DNA of 64,000 nucleotides from Methanolobus sp. ZRKC5 (GCF_038446525.1 NZ_CP151792.1:1922001-1986000); one strand, 5' to 3'. Positions 1 through 8,890 are shown, numbered from the stretch's first letter. Made by a program: numbers and translations. Notes: generated by a model from the letters alone, not told the origin.

Positions 1-19
1 GGTACTTTGTACGTGTCAT
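1..19 (-). CDS. phoU: Start of probable phosphate-uptake regulator PhoU (partial)
   Basis: Only the first six codons lie in the window (M-T-R-T-K-Y). An ATG on the minus strand at 19-17 follows the pstB stop codon by only 4 bases, so it would be co-translated as the last gene of the pst operon. PhoU is the usual gene after pstB and restrains Pst uptake when phosphate is plentiful. The identity is inferred from gene order; the six residues alone do not prove it. Confidence 0.5.
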
Positions 20-23
20 TTCT

Positions 24-794
24 TCACCCAAATCTTCCCGTTATATAATCTTCCGTTGATTTTTCCTGTGGACTTTCAAATATTTGCTCTGTCTTGTCAA
101 ACTCCACAAGATCTCCTGTAAGGAAAAAACCAGTGTAGTCTGATATCCTGGCGGCTTGCTGCATATTATGCGTGACAATGACAATGGTGTAGTCTTTTTT
201 AAGTTCGAGAATCAGCTCTTCAATTTTGCCTGTGGATATTGGGTCCAGTGCACTACAAGGTTCATCAAATAGTATAACTTCCGGTTTGACTGCAAGGGTC
301 CTTGCTATGCACAATCTTTGTTGTTGTCCACCACTAAGGTCAAGGGCAGATTTGTCAAGCCTGTCTGATACTTCTTCCCACAGAGCCCCTGATTTGAGTG
401 CTTCCTCTACAATGCCACCTATATTTTTTTTGCTTACGCCGTGAATGCGTGGTCCATAGGAAATGTTATCTTGTATTGACATGGGGAATGGATTTGGTTT
501 CTGGAATACCATCCCCACTCTTTTCCTGAGATCAACCACATCCACCTCATTTGAATATATGTTTTGATTGTCAATATGTACTTTTCCTTCAATACGGCAG
601 CCCTTAATAAGGTCGTTCATCCTGTTAAGGCATCTCAAAAACGTTGATTTACCGCAACCCGATGGGCCTATAAGTGCCGTGACACTGTTTTTTGGTATGT
701 CTATAGCTATGTCGTGGAGAGCATGGTTGTCTCCGTACCAGAGGTTAAGGTCATTGACCTCTATTTCTGTACCGTTATCGTAAGTTTCTGGCAT
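24..794 (-). CDS. pstB: Phosphate ABC transporter ATP-binding protein PstB
   Basis: This 256-residue cytoplasmic ATPase powers high-affinity phosphate import through the PstC/PstA channel. The sequence shows a Walker A GPSGCGKS at residues 43-50, a Q-loop ([11 protein letters not shown]), the ABC signature LSGGQQQRL near residue 155, Walker B VILFDEP, and the switch histidine in [13 protein letters not shown] after the Q-loop is typical of PstB. Length is normal for the family. The ATG is preceded by a good ribosome site (GAGGAT). It is the fourth gene of a minus-strand pstSCAB operon, with probable phoU directly behind it. Confidence 0.97.
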   Translation of the reverse strand: MPETYDNGTEIEVNDLNLWYGDNHALHDIAIDIPKNSVTALIGPSGCGKSTFLRCLNRMNDLIKGCRIEGKVHIDNQNIYSNEVDVVDLRKRVGMVFQKPNPFPMSIQDNISYGPRIHGVSKKNIGGIVEEALKSGALWEEVSDRLDKSALDLSGGQQQRLCIARTLAVKPEVILFDEPCSALDPISTGKIEELILELKKDYTIVIVTHNMQQAARISDYTGFFLTGDLVEFDKTEQIFESPQEKSTEDYITGRFG

Positions 795-840
795 GTATTA
801 TCCTCTTAAATATATGTGTGATTTTAGGATGTGGCAAAAT

Positions 841-1707
841 TCATCTCTGTAATTTTTTCCTGTAGTGTGATCTCAGGCTTACTGCAACAACGTTCACACA
901 AAGTACAATTATAAGCAGTATAAGTGCTGTACCATATTGGATTGGTCTTGTCTGAGCAATGCTGGTGCCTGATGTGGCAAGCACGTATAGGTGGTATGGC
1001 AGTGCCATGAATTGTGAATATATGGAATCCGGGAGTCTTGGGAGGAAATAAGCTGCTCCTGTGAGTAATATTGGTGCGGTCTCGCCTGCAACTCTTCCAA
1101 TGCTAAGTATCGCACCGGTTATCATTCCGGGAATTGCTGCAGGAAGGACGACTCTTCTAATGGTTTCCCACTTAGTGACTCCAAGGGCAAGTGAAGCTTC
1201 TCTATATTCTTTGGGAACTGTCAGAAGGCCCTCCTGACTTGCTCTTATTATTACGGGCAGGATTAACAGTGCAAGTGTTAAAGAAGCAGAAAGTATGGAA
1301 GCTCCAAAACCCAGATACTTCACAAACATTGCCAGACCAAACAGTCCAAAGACCACAGACGGTGTTCCTGCAAGATTGCTGATTGCCATTTCAATTGCCC
1401 ATGTGGTTTTTCCAGGCTGTGCGTACTCTGTAAGGTAAATGGCAGCTAGCATTCCCAGTGGCAGGGCAACTGCCATTGAACCTACTATCAGATACATTGT
1501 TCCTGCTATGGCAGGGTAAATGCCACCTTCTGTCATTCTACTTTTGGGCATGCTGGTTATAAATTCAAAGCTGAGGGCGCTGTATCCGTTGGATATGATG
1601 TAATATAGGATTACCAGGACAAATGCAACAACCATTCCGGTTGCGATTTTCAATAGCGTAAAGGCTATTTTTTCATTGATTTTTGGATTGGAGAACATGG
1701 TTATCAC
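841..1707 (-). CDS. pstA: Phosphate ABC transporter permease PstA
   Basis: This 288-residue inner-membrane permease forms the phosphate channel with PstC. It has about six hydrophobic helices and the permease EAA-type loop (EASLALGVTKWETIRRVVLPAAIPG) that contacts PstB. An N-terminal helix (TGMVVAFVLVILYYIIS) precedes the conserved core. The frame opens with GTG at 1707, whose bases overlap the pstC stop codon by 4 nt; an in-frame ATG three codons later (1698) is an alternative start. The overlap points to translational coupling inside the pst operon. Confidence 0.95.
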   Translation of the reverse strand: MITMFSNPKINEKIAFTLLKIATGMVVAFVLVILYYIISNGYSALSFEFITSMPKSRMTEGGIYPAIAGTMYLIVGSMAVALPLGMLAAIYLTEYAQPGKTTWAIEMAISNLAGTPSVVFGLFGLAMFVKYLGFGASILSASLTLALLILPVIIRASQEGLLTVPKEYREASLALGVTKWETIRRVVLPAAIPGMITGAILSIGRVAGETAPILLTGAAYFLPRLPDSIYSQFMALPYHLYVLATSGTSIAQTRPIQYGTALILLIIVLCVNVVAVSLRSHYRKKLQR

Positions 1708-2591
1708 AGGTCGAACCTATATCTCCTTTTTATGTAGTTGGCTATGATGTTGATTATAAATGTAGTTATGAAAAGTACAGAACCGATTGCAAAAAGAGCA
1801 TGAAAGTGATCACTTCCCTGGGGAACTTCTCCCATTTCCAGTGCAATTGTAGCAGTCATGGTCCTTACAGGTGCAAATAATCCAGAGGGGAATCCGGGGA
1901 TCACAGCTGAATTTCCTGTAACCATCATAACTGTCATGGTTTCGCCGATGGCTCTTCCAATTCCCAGCATAACAGCTGCCGATATGCCTGAAAGTGCTGC
2001 AGGTACTGTTACTTTGTATATTGTCTGCCATTTTGTGGACCCAAGTGCCAGTGATCCTTCTTTTATGGCTCGTGGGACTGAACTGATGGCATCCTCTGAT
2101 ATGGATATTATTGTGGGAAGTGCCATTATTCCAAGCATTATTGAACCCGTAAGTGCTGTTTGTCCAGTTGGTATTTGTAGTGTCTTCTGGACAAAAGGGA
2201 CGAGTATCACAAGACCAAAGAATCCGTAAACAACGGATGGAATGCCTGCAAGTATTTCTGTAACTGGCTTTAGAACACCCGCGATTTTTGGGTTAGCAAG
2301 TTCTGATATGTAAATTGCTGTTGCTATTCCCAGTGGTACTGAAAATAATATTGCTCCTACAGTTACTATCAATGATCCCAAAAACAGTGGTAAAAGTCCG
2401 AAATGTTCGGGATCTGATGTAGGGTACCACTTTGTATCGGTAAAAAAACTACTGATCGGGTATTCTTTAAATAGGAGCAATCCATCGCGGAATAAAAAAA
2501 TACAAAGGAGGAAAAGGGCTACTACTGCCACTGCGCCAGATGCAAAGAGTAGTGACTCAATGCCCTTTTCCTTAAAATATCTGTTTAACAT
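1704..2591 (-). CDS. pstC: Phosphate ABC transporter permease PstC
   Basis: This 295-residue membrane permease is the partner of PstA in phosphate uptake. It shows six predicted membrane helices, beginning with GAVAVVALFLLCIFLF, and the cytoplasmic coupling loop EGSLALGSTKWQTIYKVTVPAA. The ATG at 2591 follows AGAGGAATAG, a good ribosome site. It lies 24 bases after pstS and overlaps pstA by 4 bases. Length and helix pattern match the family. Confidence 0.95.
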   Translation of the reverse strand: MLNRYFKEKGIESLLFASGAVAVVALFLLCIFLFRDGLLLFKEYPISSFFTDTKWYPTSDPEHFGLLPLFLGSLIVTVGAILFSVPLGIATAIYISELANPKIAGVLKPVTEILAGIPSVVYGFFGLVILVPFVQKTLQIPTGQTALTGSIMLGIMALPTIISISEDAISSVPRAIKEGSLALGSTKWQTIYKVTVPAALSGISAAVMLGIGRAIGETMTVMMVTGNSAVIPGFPSGLFAPVRTMTATIALEMGEVPQGSDHFHALFAIGSVLFITTFIINIIANYIKRRYRFDL

Positions 2592-2615
2592 CTATTCCTC
2601 TGATATTGGGTGGTT

Positions 2616-3485
2616 TTAATTTACCGGGAAGTATCCGACATCTGATACTATGTCCTGTCCTGTAGGACTCAATACGTAGTCAATGAATTCTTTAGCAAGT
2701 CCTGCAGGATCACCGTTTGTATAGTAGTAAAGTGGTCTTGCAAGTGGATAATCTCCGCTAATAATGTTTTCAGGGGTGGCTTCTACAAAGCCTTCTCCGC
2801 CATCAAGTGCAAGTGCTGCGATGTTTTCACCAAGGTATGCGTAACCGATGTATCCGATAGCGCCTGTGTTCTGAGCGACTTCCTGTACGATTGCACCGGT
2901 AGCTGGCTGTACAAGTGCATCCTGGCGGTATTCTTCATCGAGAAGTACTTCTTCCTGGAAGTATCCGTAGGTTCCTGAACTGCTGTCACGGGTAATTACT
3001 GTGATTATAAGGTCTTCTCCACCGACGTCTGCCCAGTTACTAATACTTCCGTCGTAAATGCTCTTGAGCTGATCGAATGTAAGTTCTGTTACCGGGTTCT
3101 CAGGGTTTACTACAACTGCAATCCCATCCCATGCAACAACATGTTCTACAGGTTCAATGCCATTTGCCTGTGCATTTTCCATTTCGGAGTCCTTGATATT
3201 TCTTGAAGCCATTGCAACCTCTATCTCTCCATCGATAAGTGCAGCAATTCCTACTCCTGAGCCACCACCAATGATTGTGATGCTTGTGTCAGGGTTTGCA
3301 TACATAAACTCCTCAGATTCTGCCTGGGAAAGTGGGAGTACCGTGTCTGAACCCTTTATTATGATTGCTTCTGAGTCTGTGGTCCCTTCCTTATCTACAC
3401 AACCGATGCCTATGAAGACAGTTGCAATAATTAACAGTACAGCAGAACATATTGTTATGTTCTTCAATAATTTTCCTGATATCAT
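2616..3485 (-). CDS. pstS: Phosphate-binding lipoprotein PstS
   Basis: This 289-residue extracytoplasmic phosphate receptor delivers phosphate to PstCA. The N-terminus is a lipoprotein-type signal: basic KLLKN, hydrophobic ICSAVLLIIATVFIGI, then a lipobox-like GIGC with Cys at about residue 29. The mature part has PstS ligand-binding features: SDTVLPLSQ, GGGSGVGI, a VTRDSSSGTYGYF loop, and TGAIGYIGYAY. The start has a GGTGA ribosome site. It is the first gene of the pst operon, with a TATA-like AATATATAT about 80 bases upstream. Confidence 0.96.
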   Translation of the reverse strand: MISGKLLKNITICSAVLLIIATVFIGIGCVDKEGTTDSEAIIIKGSDTVLPLSQAESEEFMYANPDTSITIIGGGSGVGIAALIDGEIEVAMASRNIKDSEMENAQANGIEPVEHVVAWDGIAVVVNPENPVTELTFDQLKSIYDGSISNWADVGGEDLIITVITRDSSSGTYGYFQEEVLLDEEYRQDALVQPATGAIVQEVAQNTGAIGYIGYAYLGENIAALALDGGEGFVEATPENIISGDYPLARPLYYYTNGDPAGLAKEFIDYVLSPTGQDIVSDVGYFPVN

Positions 3486-3564
3486 ATCTGATTCACCATT
3501 TTTAGAGGTTTATTAATTGTCAGTGAATCATAACAAAATCGATACATAAGGGTTATGTCTGTAC

Positions 3565-3572
3565 AATATATA
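3565..3572 (-). promoter_or_regulatory. TATA box for the pst operon
   Basis: On the minus strand AATATATATTG lies about 80 bases ahead of pstS and would start transcription near 3545. It is flanked by a near-palindrome (ATTCGTACGGAAT, 3571-3583), a possible operator. Repeated motifs (ATTGTGTATT and TTTCTATRTAT, each twice) fill 3591-3645. No regulator is identified; phosphate control is an inference from the operon. Confidence 0.45.
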
Positions 3573-3670
3573 TTCGTACGGAATATGCCATTGTGTATTG
3601 TTTCTATGTATTCATATCGTTTCTATATATATTGTGTATTATGTGTTTCATTTACTCTTGTCATAAAAGG

Positions 3671-3682
3671 CATATACTTATA
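3671..3682 (+). promoter_or_regulatory. TATA box of pyrC, apparently leaderless
   Basis: CATATACTTATA is centred about 25 bases before the pyrC ATG (3700). Archaeal transcription starts about 25 bases below the TATA centre, so the transcript would begin at or within a few bases of the start codon. No Shine-Dalgarno sequence is present, which fits a leaderless mRNA. Confidence 0.5.
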
Positions 3683-3699
3683 CTGAAATATAGGACACT

Positions 3700-5061
3700 A
3701 TGCCTGATATTCTGATAAAGAACACAAAAGTTTTCTTTAATAATTATCTTCAGCCGGCCGAAGTCCTGATAGAGGATGGCAAGATCATTCAAATATCTAA
3801 AAAAATAGATGCCCAGAGATTGAACCAAACAATTGATGCAAAAGGTTCATTGACATTACCTGCGGGGATAGATGTCCATGTTCATTTCAGGGATCCTGGA
3901 CTGACTGAAAAAGAAGACTGGTACACTGGTTCGTGTTCGGCAGCAGCAGGTGGAATCACAACGGTTATCGATCATCCAAACACTATTCCTCCGACCATCG
4001 ACAGAAAATCTTTCAAGGAAAAACTGAAGATTGCAAATCGAAATTCTGTTGTGGATTTCGGGATTTATGGGGGAGTTACGGGCAACATTGAAAAACTTCC
4101 TGAGCTTTGGAAGCTTGGGGCAAGTGCCTTTGGGGAGATATTTATGGCCGAATCCACAGGTGCTTTGAATATAGATGAGAAATGTCTTGATGAAGCACTG
4201 GCTGTACTTAAGCAGCTTGATGCACTTGCGTGTATTCATGCTGAGGATGATAAGATAAGGCTTGAATGTGAGGCTTTCCTGAAAAATGACATGTCGCCCG
4301 CTTCTCACTCAAGGGCGCGCCCTAATCACTGCGAGGCATTTGCTGTTGAAAAAGCTATACAGTTGATTAAGAAAAATGATGCTAAGGCACATTTTTGTCA
4401 TATAAGTGCTCTTGAATCAATTGGACTTTTGCGCAAGGAGCGATATTTGGCTACTAAAAGTGGTATATCTCCAACTATTACAAGTGAAGCTGCGCCACAT
4501 CACTTGTTCCTTTCAACTAAGGATTGGGAAAGACTAGGTTCTTTTGGCAGGATGAATCCTCCTCTCAGGGATCGCAGGAGCGTCAAGATGCTTCTAAACT
4601 CACTTAATGATGGCAATATAGATATAGTGGCCTCTGACCACGCGCCGCACACAGAAGCTGAAAAGGATGTGGATATCAAGAGTGCTCCTTCTGGTGTTCC
4701 GGGTGTTGAAACATTAATACCTCTGATGCTTGTTGCGGTTAAAAGGAACCTTATTCCTCTTGGGCGCATGATAGATGTGACCAGCAGGAACCCTGCAAGG
4801 ATATTCGGCCTTGATCGGTATTCTAAGGGCGTTTTTGCCGAAGGTAGTGATGCTGATATTATAATAGTTGACCCGGGGAATGTCACTGAAATAAAGGGTG
4901 ATGATCTTCATAGTAAAGCTGGATGGACGCCCTATGAAGGCATGGATGGTATTTTCCCGGAATTCACGATAGCACGGGGCGAAGTGGTATGGGATGGGGA
5001 GTTAATGGCATCAAGAGGGCGCGGAAATTTCCTTCCAGGTGAAGGTTTTGTTTCAGATTGA
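3700..5061 (+). CDS. pyrC: Dihydroorotase
   Basis: This 453-residue enzyme closes carbamoyl aspartate to dihydroorotate in pyrimidine synthesis. The metal-binding HVHFRDPG sits at residues 60-67 (the two histidines are zinc ligands), followed by a conserved CIHAED segment, FCHISALES and the late DHAPH motif near residue 315 that carries the catalytic Asp. The length and the C-terminal beta-strand composite domain (DADIIIVDPG) fit the class I amidohydrolase type. It is transcribed divergently from the pst operon and stands alone. Confidence 0.95.
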   Translation: MPDILIKNTKVFFNNYLQPAEVLIEDGKIIQISKKIDAQRLNQTIDAKGSLTLPAGIDVHVHFRDPGLTEKEDWYTGSCSAAAGGITTVIDHPNTIPPTIDRKSFKEKLKIANRNSVVDFGIYGGVTGNIEKLPELWKLGASAFGEIFMAESTGALNIDEKCLDEALAVLKQLDALACIHAEDDKIRLECEAFLKNDMSPASHSRARPNHCEAFAVEKAIQLIKKNDAKAHFCHISALESIGLLRKERYLATKSGISPTITSEAAPHHLFLSTKDWERLGSFGRMNPPLRDRRSVKMLLNSLNDGNIDIVASDHAPHTEAEKDVDIKSAPSGVPGVETLIPLMLVAVKRNLIPLGRMIDVTSRNPARIFGLDRYSKGVFAEGSDADIIIVDPGNVTEIKGDDLHSKAGWTPYEGMDGIFPEFTIARGEVVWDGELMASRGRGNFLPGEGFVSD

Positions 5062-5144
5062 CGTGTTCATAATATTTTATGTATGTCCACATTACCATAA
5101 CACTTTAAATATATAATGGCGTATTATGTGCATATGGTGGTGTG

Positions 5145-6050
5145 ATGAAAACCAAATTCCCAATTCATACTACATTGAGCGCCGATGCAATAAAAGTTCT
5201 CGAAAGATATGAGAAAGAACTTGGCGCAAAAAATGTAGTGCTGGAAAAAGCACTTCTTAATCTTGATTCTACACGTTTCAAAGCAAAGCTTGATACTCAG
5301 AATATCGATCGTTTGATCAAAAGAGTGACTACTGGTGTTCCTGGAATGGATGATTTTCTAGAGGGAGGCTTTCCGAAAGGATTTTCTGTAGTTGTGACTG
5401 GTCCTCCGGGTACTGGTAAGACTACTCTATCCATGCAGTATTTAATGGAAGGCGCCAAAAACGGTGAAAGGTGTATTTTCTTTTCATTCGAAGAAAGGGC
5501 ACAACAGCTTGTCCAACATTTTGCACGATTTGGGTGGGATGTTGGCAAGTATATTGATGATGGTTATCTTGAGATATTCGGGATATCTATGCTTACTTCT
5601 GAAGAAATGATGGAAATACTGGATTCGCATAAACCTGATCGTGTAGTCTTTGATTCTATGAATGTCCTTACTGCGCCCAGTGATTTTAGAACTTCTACTT
5701 CATGGCGTGGTCTTCACAGATTGCTGAAAAAGAATATGACAACTGCGATTCTTGTGACTGAAAAGTCTCATGGGATTGAAACAAAACAATATGACGATTT
5801 TGATTTCCTGGGTGATGGCGTTATCTTTCTCGATTTCATTCAAACAAATGATATTGACACGACTCCTATGCCTGTAATGGCAGTTCAGAAAATGAGGGCC
5901 ACTCGTGTGGATCATACTCCTCAGCCATTCCGCTTTACAAACAATGGCATAGCTAAATACAGAGCTCTTAATATTCCTTCAAAAGTCTTACAGGATAGGA
6001 TTGAAAAGCGTCGGGCAGAGAGGCTGGGCATGTCAATGGATGAAATATGA
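5145..6050 (+). CDS. KaiC/RadA-like ATPase with N-terminal ribbon-helix-helix-like domain
   Basis: A 301-residue protein of the KaiC-type RecA superfamily. The RecA-like domain begins at about residue 60 (TTGVPGMDDFLEGGFPKG) with Walker A GPPGTGKT, a FSFEERAQQL motif and Walker B-like RVVFDSMNVL. The first 50 residues (IHTTLSADAIKVLERY, ELGAKNVVLEKAL) read like a ribbon-helix-helix DNA-binding fold, an unusual partner. Start: a GTG at 5142 directly precedes ATG 5145, and GGTGG at 5136-5140 favours the ATG. Its 3' end overlaps the convergent DUF1614 gene by 18 bases. A role in signalling or transcription is inference only. Confidence 0.8.
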   Translation: MKTKFPIHTTLSADAIKVLERYEKELGAKNVVLEKALLNLDSTRFKAKLDTQNIDRLIKRVTTGVPGMDDFLEGGFPKGFSVVVTGPPGTGKTTLSMQYLMEGAKNGERCIFFSFEERAQQLVQHFARFGWDVGKYIDDGYLEIFGISMLTSEEMMEILDSHKPDRVVFDSMNVLTAPSDFRTSTSWRGLHRLLKKNMTTAILVTEKSHGIETKQYDDFDFLGDGVIFLDFIQTNDIDTTPMPVMAVQKMRATRVDHTPQPFRFTNNGIAKYRALNIPSKVLQDRIEKRRAERLGMSMDEI

Positions 6051-6728
6051 TATCAAACTGGCAATTATTGTTGTGATGTATATGGGTTTGAAAGCCCCGA
6101 CTCCTCCAATACTTATAAAAGCACTACCTGTTTTTTCCTTATTGAATGTCACAACTGATATCACATTGCCAATAATTATGCCTCCTACTCCTGCAATGAA
6201 GGTTATTGATGCTGCATTTTCCGGTGCAACGATTAGTGCAAATGGGAGTGCTATTATCCCGATGTAGTCGGGTATTATTGTTCCAACTCCGCCCATTAGT
6301 TCTGATAGCAGGATAACTGAAACCACTACAATTAGCATAATTTCAAGAGCTGTGTTGTTAGGTTGCGTTAGCAATAGGTAAATTGATGCAAGGGCTGGTA
6401 CAATTGCTCCTCCCACATTTATGGTTAGTTTTGTATCAAAAACTCTCTGTTTTCCAATGCTTAGTTCTTTTACTACTGGGACAGAGTAGATATCTTCAAG
6501 AATAGGTGCGTATTTGAAAAGCTGCTCTGGTTTTTTAGAGCGTATTGTTGTTATTGGTATCTCTATTACAGATCCAATGATCATTGTGGAAATAAGTATA
6601 ATAAGTGGTGCAGGGCCGATAGTTCCGAGGGATAGCTGCCCTTTGTAGCAAAGTGCTGCTGTAGGGAGTAATATTAGCATGAACGCTGCATAGGTTCTTA
6701 TTTCGGAACTATTGGTATATCCTCTCAT
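6033..6728 (-). CDS. DUF1614 family membrane protein
   Basis: A 231-residue integral membrane protein with about six hydrophobic segments (for example TYAAFMLILLPTAAL, APLIILISTMIIGSVIE, VALPALASIYL-like and IIGNVISVVTF). The run of glycines in GGVGTIIPDYIGI and GVGGIIIGNVISV and the layout match the DUF1614 family of methanogens; the function is unknown. It follows the KH-protein gene by 73 bases on the same strand and may be in its operon. Its last 18 bases overlap the end of the opposite-strand KaiC-type gene. Confidence 0.75.
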   Translation of the reverse strand: MRGYTNSSEIRTYAAFMLILLPTAALCYKGQLSLGTIGPAPLIILISTMIIGSVIEIPITTIRSKKPEQLFKYAPILEDIYSVPVVKELSIGKQRVFDTKLTINVGGAIVPALASIYLLLTQPNNTALEIMLIVVVSVILLSELMGGVGTIIPDYIGIIALPFALIVAPENAASITFIAGVGGIIIGNVISVVTFNKEKTGSAFISIGGVGAFKPIYITTIIASLISYFIH

Positions 6729-6801
6729 CTGTCCACCTCTAATAAATTACGACCCAGAAGTATTAATATTTTTGGTGAGATATACTACTGTGGCATATCT
6801 C

Positions 6802-7338
6802 TTAGTAATAGTCAAGCTGGGACTGAATCAAATCCTGTCTCTTTTTCTCGAGGTAGCTGTATACGCTTCCATGGTTTGCTCCTTCTATGAGCATTTCAAT
6901 GGATGTTCTTGCAATTTGGTTCTGTTCAGGTGTTCCGATCACACTTACGGTCTTTCCATAGACTGACATCTTTATGCCTATCAGTCTCTCAGTTATTTCC
7001 CTTGTCTTTCCGCCTTTTCCTATTATCCTTCCTTTAAGGCGAAGCAGGTCCTTTTGTGTATGTGCCTGTTTTGAAATGTCAATTACTTCGAGCATTAACA
7101 TGTCATCATCGAACATTGTAAATGTCTTGTCCGGATTGAAGCCTCTGGCAATGGCGTTAACTACATCTGCAGCTTTCATTGCGCCAACTGGGTCATCTCC
7201 AGGGATGATCTCTACAGCTCCGCTTTCACTGTCTATTTCCAGTTTAGCTGTTGATTTGCTTTCTATTATCTGTTTGACGCGGCCTTTTGGCCCAATTATG
7301 GCGCCAACTCTCTCTTTAGGAACTTTAATATGTGTCAT
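6802..7338 (-). CDS. KH-domain RNA-binding protein (archaeal Pno1/Dim2-like)
   Basis: A 178-residue RNA-binding protein with two KH domains. The first has IKVPKERVGAIIGPKGRVKQ (GxxG = GPKG, residues 14-20); the second has LKGRIIGKGGKTREITE near residue 105, whose GKGG is again the GxxG loop. Archaeal homologs are related to eukaryotic Pno1/Dim2, which helps mature the small ribosomal subunit. It lies 42 bases behind RIO1 kinase, another small-subunit maturation factor, so a shared role in ribosome assembly is likely. Confidence 0.9.
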   Translation of the reverse strand: MTHIKVPKERVGAIIGPKGRVKQIIESKSTAKLEIDSESGAVEIIPGDDPVGAMKAADVVNAIARGFNPDKTFTMFDDDMLMLEVIDISKQAHTQKDLLRLKGRIIGKGGKTREITERLIGIKMSVYGKTVSVIGTPEQNQIARTSIEMLIEGANHGSVYSYLEKKRQDLIQSQLDYY

Positions 7339-7380
7339 CTAAATCTACCTTTGATAATTATAAATCCATAATTCGTATCT

Positions 7381-8166
7381 TTATTCTTTGTTCCTGATTG
7401 ATGAATATAATTGCTGTGAATCTTCATCAATGCCGTATTTTTTGAAGTAACGTATGATGTTCTCTATATCTCTTAGCAGGAATTCCCTTGAACGGGGGTG
7501 TTCACTAGTTACCGATTGTCCCATGTCTATGAATACAGGTTCGCCTGTTTCAGGAATTATTAAAATGTTATATTCGCTTAGATCTCCATGTACAAGATTT
7601 GCTTCGTTGTATAGAAGGTCTATGTAATTTACAATTGTATCATATACTGTTCTTGCCATTTCTTTTTCAAGACGGACATCTTTTAGCTGAGGGTATGGCT
7701 TTTCATCTTCTCCCATAAATTCCATTACCAGTATATTACGTTCAGCCACAATGGGTTCGGGGACTCGAATACCTGCTTCCTTTGCACGTATAAGGTTTCT
7801 TTGCTCTTTTTTTGTCCATGCAAAAATAATATCACGTTTGGAATGTCTCACGTTCCTGAAACGTGGGTCTCCTAAAATGTAGTCTTCCATTGAGTTGAAC
7901 GTGCTTGATGATATTCTATATATCTTAATTGCGATGTCTTTGTCTTCTCCCTCTGCAAGGAAGACATTTGCCTCTTTTCCGGTGCTTATGGGACCTCCCA
8001 TGGCTCGGAGTATTCCTTTATTGGATAGTGTGTAAAGAGTTTTCAGGGTGGGATCGTCAAATACATTGTCTGTTACTTTGAGCGTATCTGTGTCCTTGCG
8101 CTTTATGCGTAGTTTATCGACTTCTGTGTCTATACGCTTCACTTTCTTGGTTACTTCTTTTTTCAT
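7381..8166 (-). CDS. rio1: RIO1-type serine/threonine protein kinase
   Basis: A 261-residue atypical protein kinase/ATPase acting in late small-subunit ribosome maturation. It has the RIO ATP loop STGKEANVFLAEG, the lysine in DIAIKIYR, the RIO1-type flexible-loop region with TWTKKEQRNLIRA-like sequence (AWTKKEQRN), the catalytic loop LVHGDLSEYNILI and the metal-binding VFIDMGQSV. A CAGGAAA ribosome site lies just before the ATG, in the 9-base gap after a 54-codon frame on the same strand. The partner KH protein follows. Confidence 0.95.
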   Translation of the reverse strand: MKKEVTKKVKRIDTEVDKLRIKRKDTDTLKVTDNVFDDPTLKTLYTLSNKGILRAMGGPISTGKEANVFLAEGEDKDIAIKIYRISSSTFNSMEDYILGDPRFRNVRHSKRDIIFAWTKKEQRNLIRAKEAGIRVPEPIVAERNILVMEFMGEDEKPYPQLKDVRLEKEMARTVYDTIVNYIDLLYNEANLVHGDLSEYNILIIPETGEPVFIDMGQSVTSEHPRSREFLLRDIENIIRYFKKYGIDEDSQQLYSSIRNKE

Positions 8167-8175
8167 GTTTCCTGT

Positions 8176-8340
8176 CTATCCTTCCAGGTATTCTTTAAGA
8201 TCCCTAGATTTTACCTGTGAGTGGATATAATATAACATCGTTCTTCTCATTCTAGGATGTCCTGATGGCCAGTTAATCATCTGTCGTATCTGCATTACTG
8301 TTCTTCTTTTTCTATTGCAGGCAGACACCTTGTTCTTCAT
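8176..8340 (-). CDS. Small basic protein, 54 aa, upstream of RIO1
   Basis: An intact ATG frame of 54 residues ends 9 bases before the RIO1 start codon. The C-terminal two-thirds look like a folded protein: MQIRQMINWPSGHPRM then RRTMLYYIHSQVK and SRDLKEYLEG, mostly helical with Trp, aromatics and charged residues in a non-random mix. No clear ribosome site precedes the first ATG, so Met16 or Met21 could be the true start. I do not recognise the family. Tight spacing to rio1 suggests co-transcription. Confidence 0.55.
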   Translation of the reverse strand: MKNKVSACNRKRRTVMQIRQMINWPSGHPRMRRTMLYYIHSQVKSRDLKEYLEG

Positions 8341-8454
8341 ATATGATTTAGAGTACTGCTATGTCACTTATATTGTTAAAGTTTGCGTATCTCTGCTTGT
8401 GTTTTGGTTTATATTTTCAAATCAGGGAGTTAGTTGTTTAAATAAAAACGAAAT

Positions 8455-8648
8455 GTAACTATTCAGCCTGATAAAAACGCTATCAATAACAATCTTGACA
8501 AAAAGTTGAAACGTAAATTTCATTAGGATCATTTATTTTGATTGTTGCTATTGATTGCTTTTTTGATTGTTAGATTGTTAGTGAGCAGACATCTCTATTT
8601 CGATGAAATCAGTACCAATAGGCAAATCGTGCCAGGCTGAATAGTTAC
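8455..8648 (+). mobile_element. MITE copy 1 (IS66-like ends), 194 bp
   Basis: A 194-bp non-coding element bounded by 16-bp perfect inverted repeats GTAACTATTCAGCCTG / CAGGCTGAATAGTTAC. It is flanked by a perfect 8-bp target duplication AACGAAAT (8447-8454 and 8649-8656). It differs from copy 2 (50509-50702) by a single base. Ends beginning GTAA and 8-bp duplications are characteristic of the IS66 family, so it is probably mobilised by an IS66-type transposase encoded elsewhere. It sits about 230 bp upstream of the rRNA promoter. Confidence 0.9.
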
Positions 8649-8880
8649 AACGAAATTAATTAAATACGTTATGTTTATATCATATGGTGTGCATCTATGA
8701 AATCCCTCCGATGCGGGTGGATGCTTGCCTAGGTAAGTTGTCTATTCAGTTGGTGTGAATTTGTATCTACCGCAAATCCCATATAAGATTAAAATATAAT
8801 GTTATAATCCGAGTGGGTAGTGGATGGGTGACTTATTCGTCAAAGGTTCCTTCTTTGCTTTCGAATCTCTTGATTCGGAA

Positions 8881-8890
8881 GATATATATA
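8881..8890 (+). promoter_or_regulatory. TATA box, probable rRNA operon promoter
   Basis: GATATATATA is the strongest TATA-like sequence ahead of the 16S gene. Transcription would start near 8908-8915, leaving a leader of about 80 bases before the 16S processing stem. A second AT-rich candidate near 8789-8801 may be a further promoter. Assignment is by motif and spacing only. Confidence 0.5.

Noticed and set aside
3486-3699. A riboswitch or structured leader ahead of pstS or pyrC.
   Set aside because: Only short AT-rich repeats and TATA boxes are visible; no stable nested stems.
8455-8648. Repeated TTGATTG-type motifs inside the MITE that might suggest a CRISPR or iteron array.
   Set aside because: Repeats are short, irregular and without unique spacers. 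The unit itself is defined by inverted ends and target duplications.
8739-8752. GTCTATTCAGTTGG upstream of the rRNA genes as a fourth MITE end.
   Set aside because: Only eight bases match the element end, with no partner end or target duplication nearby.
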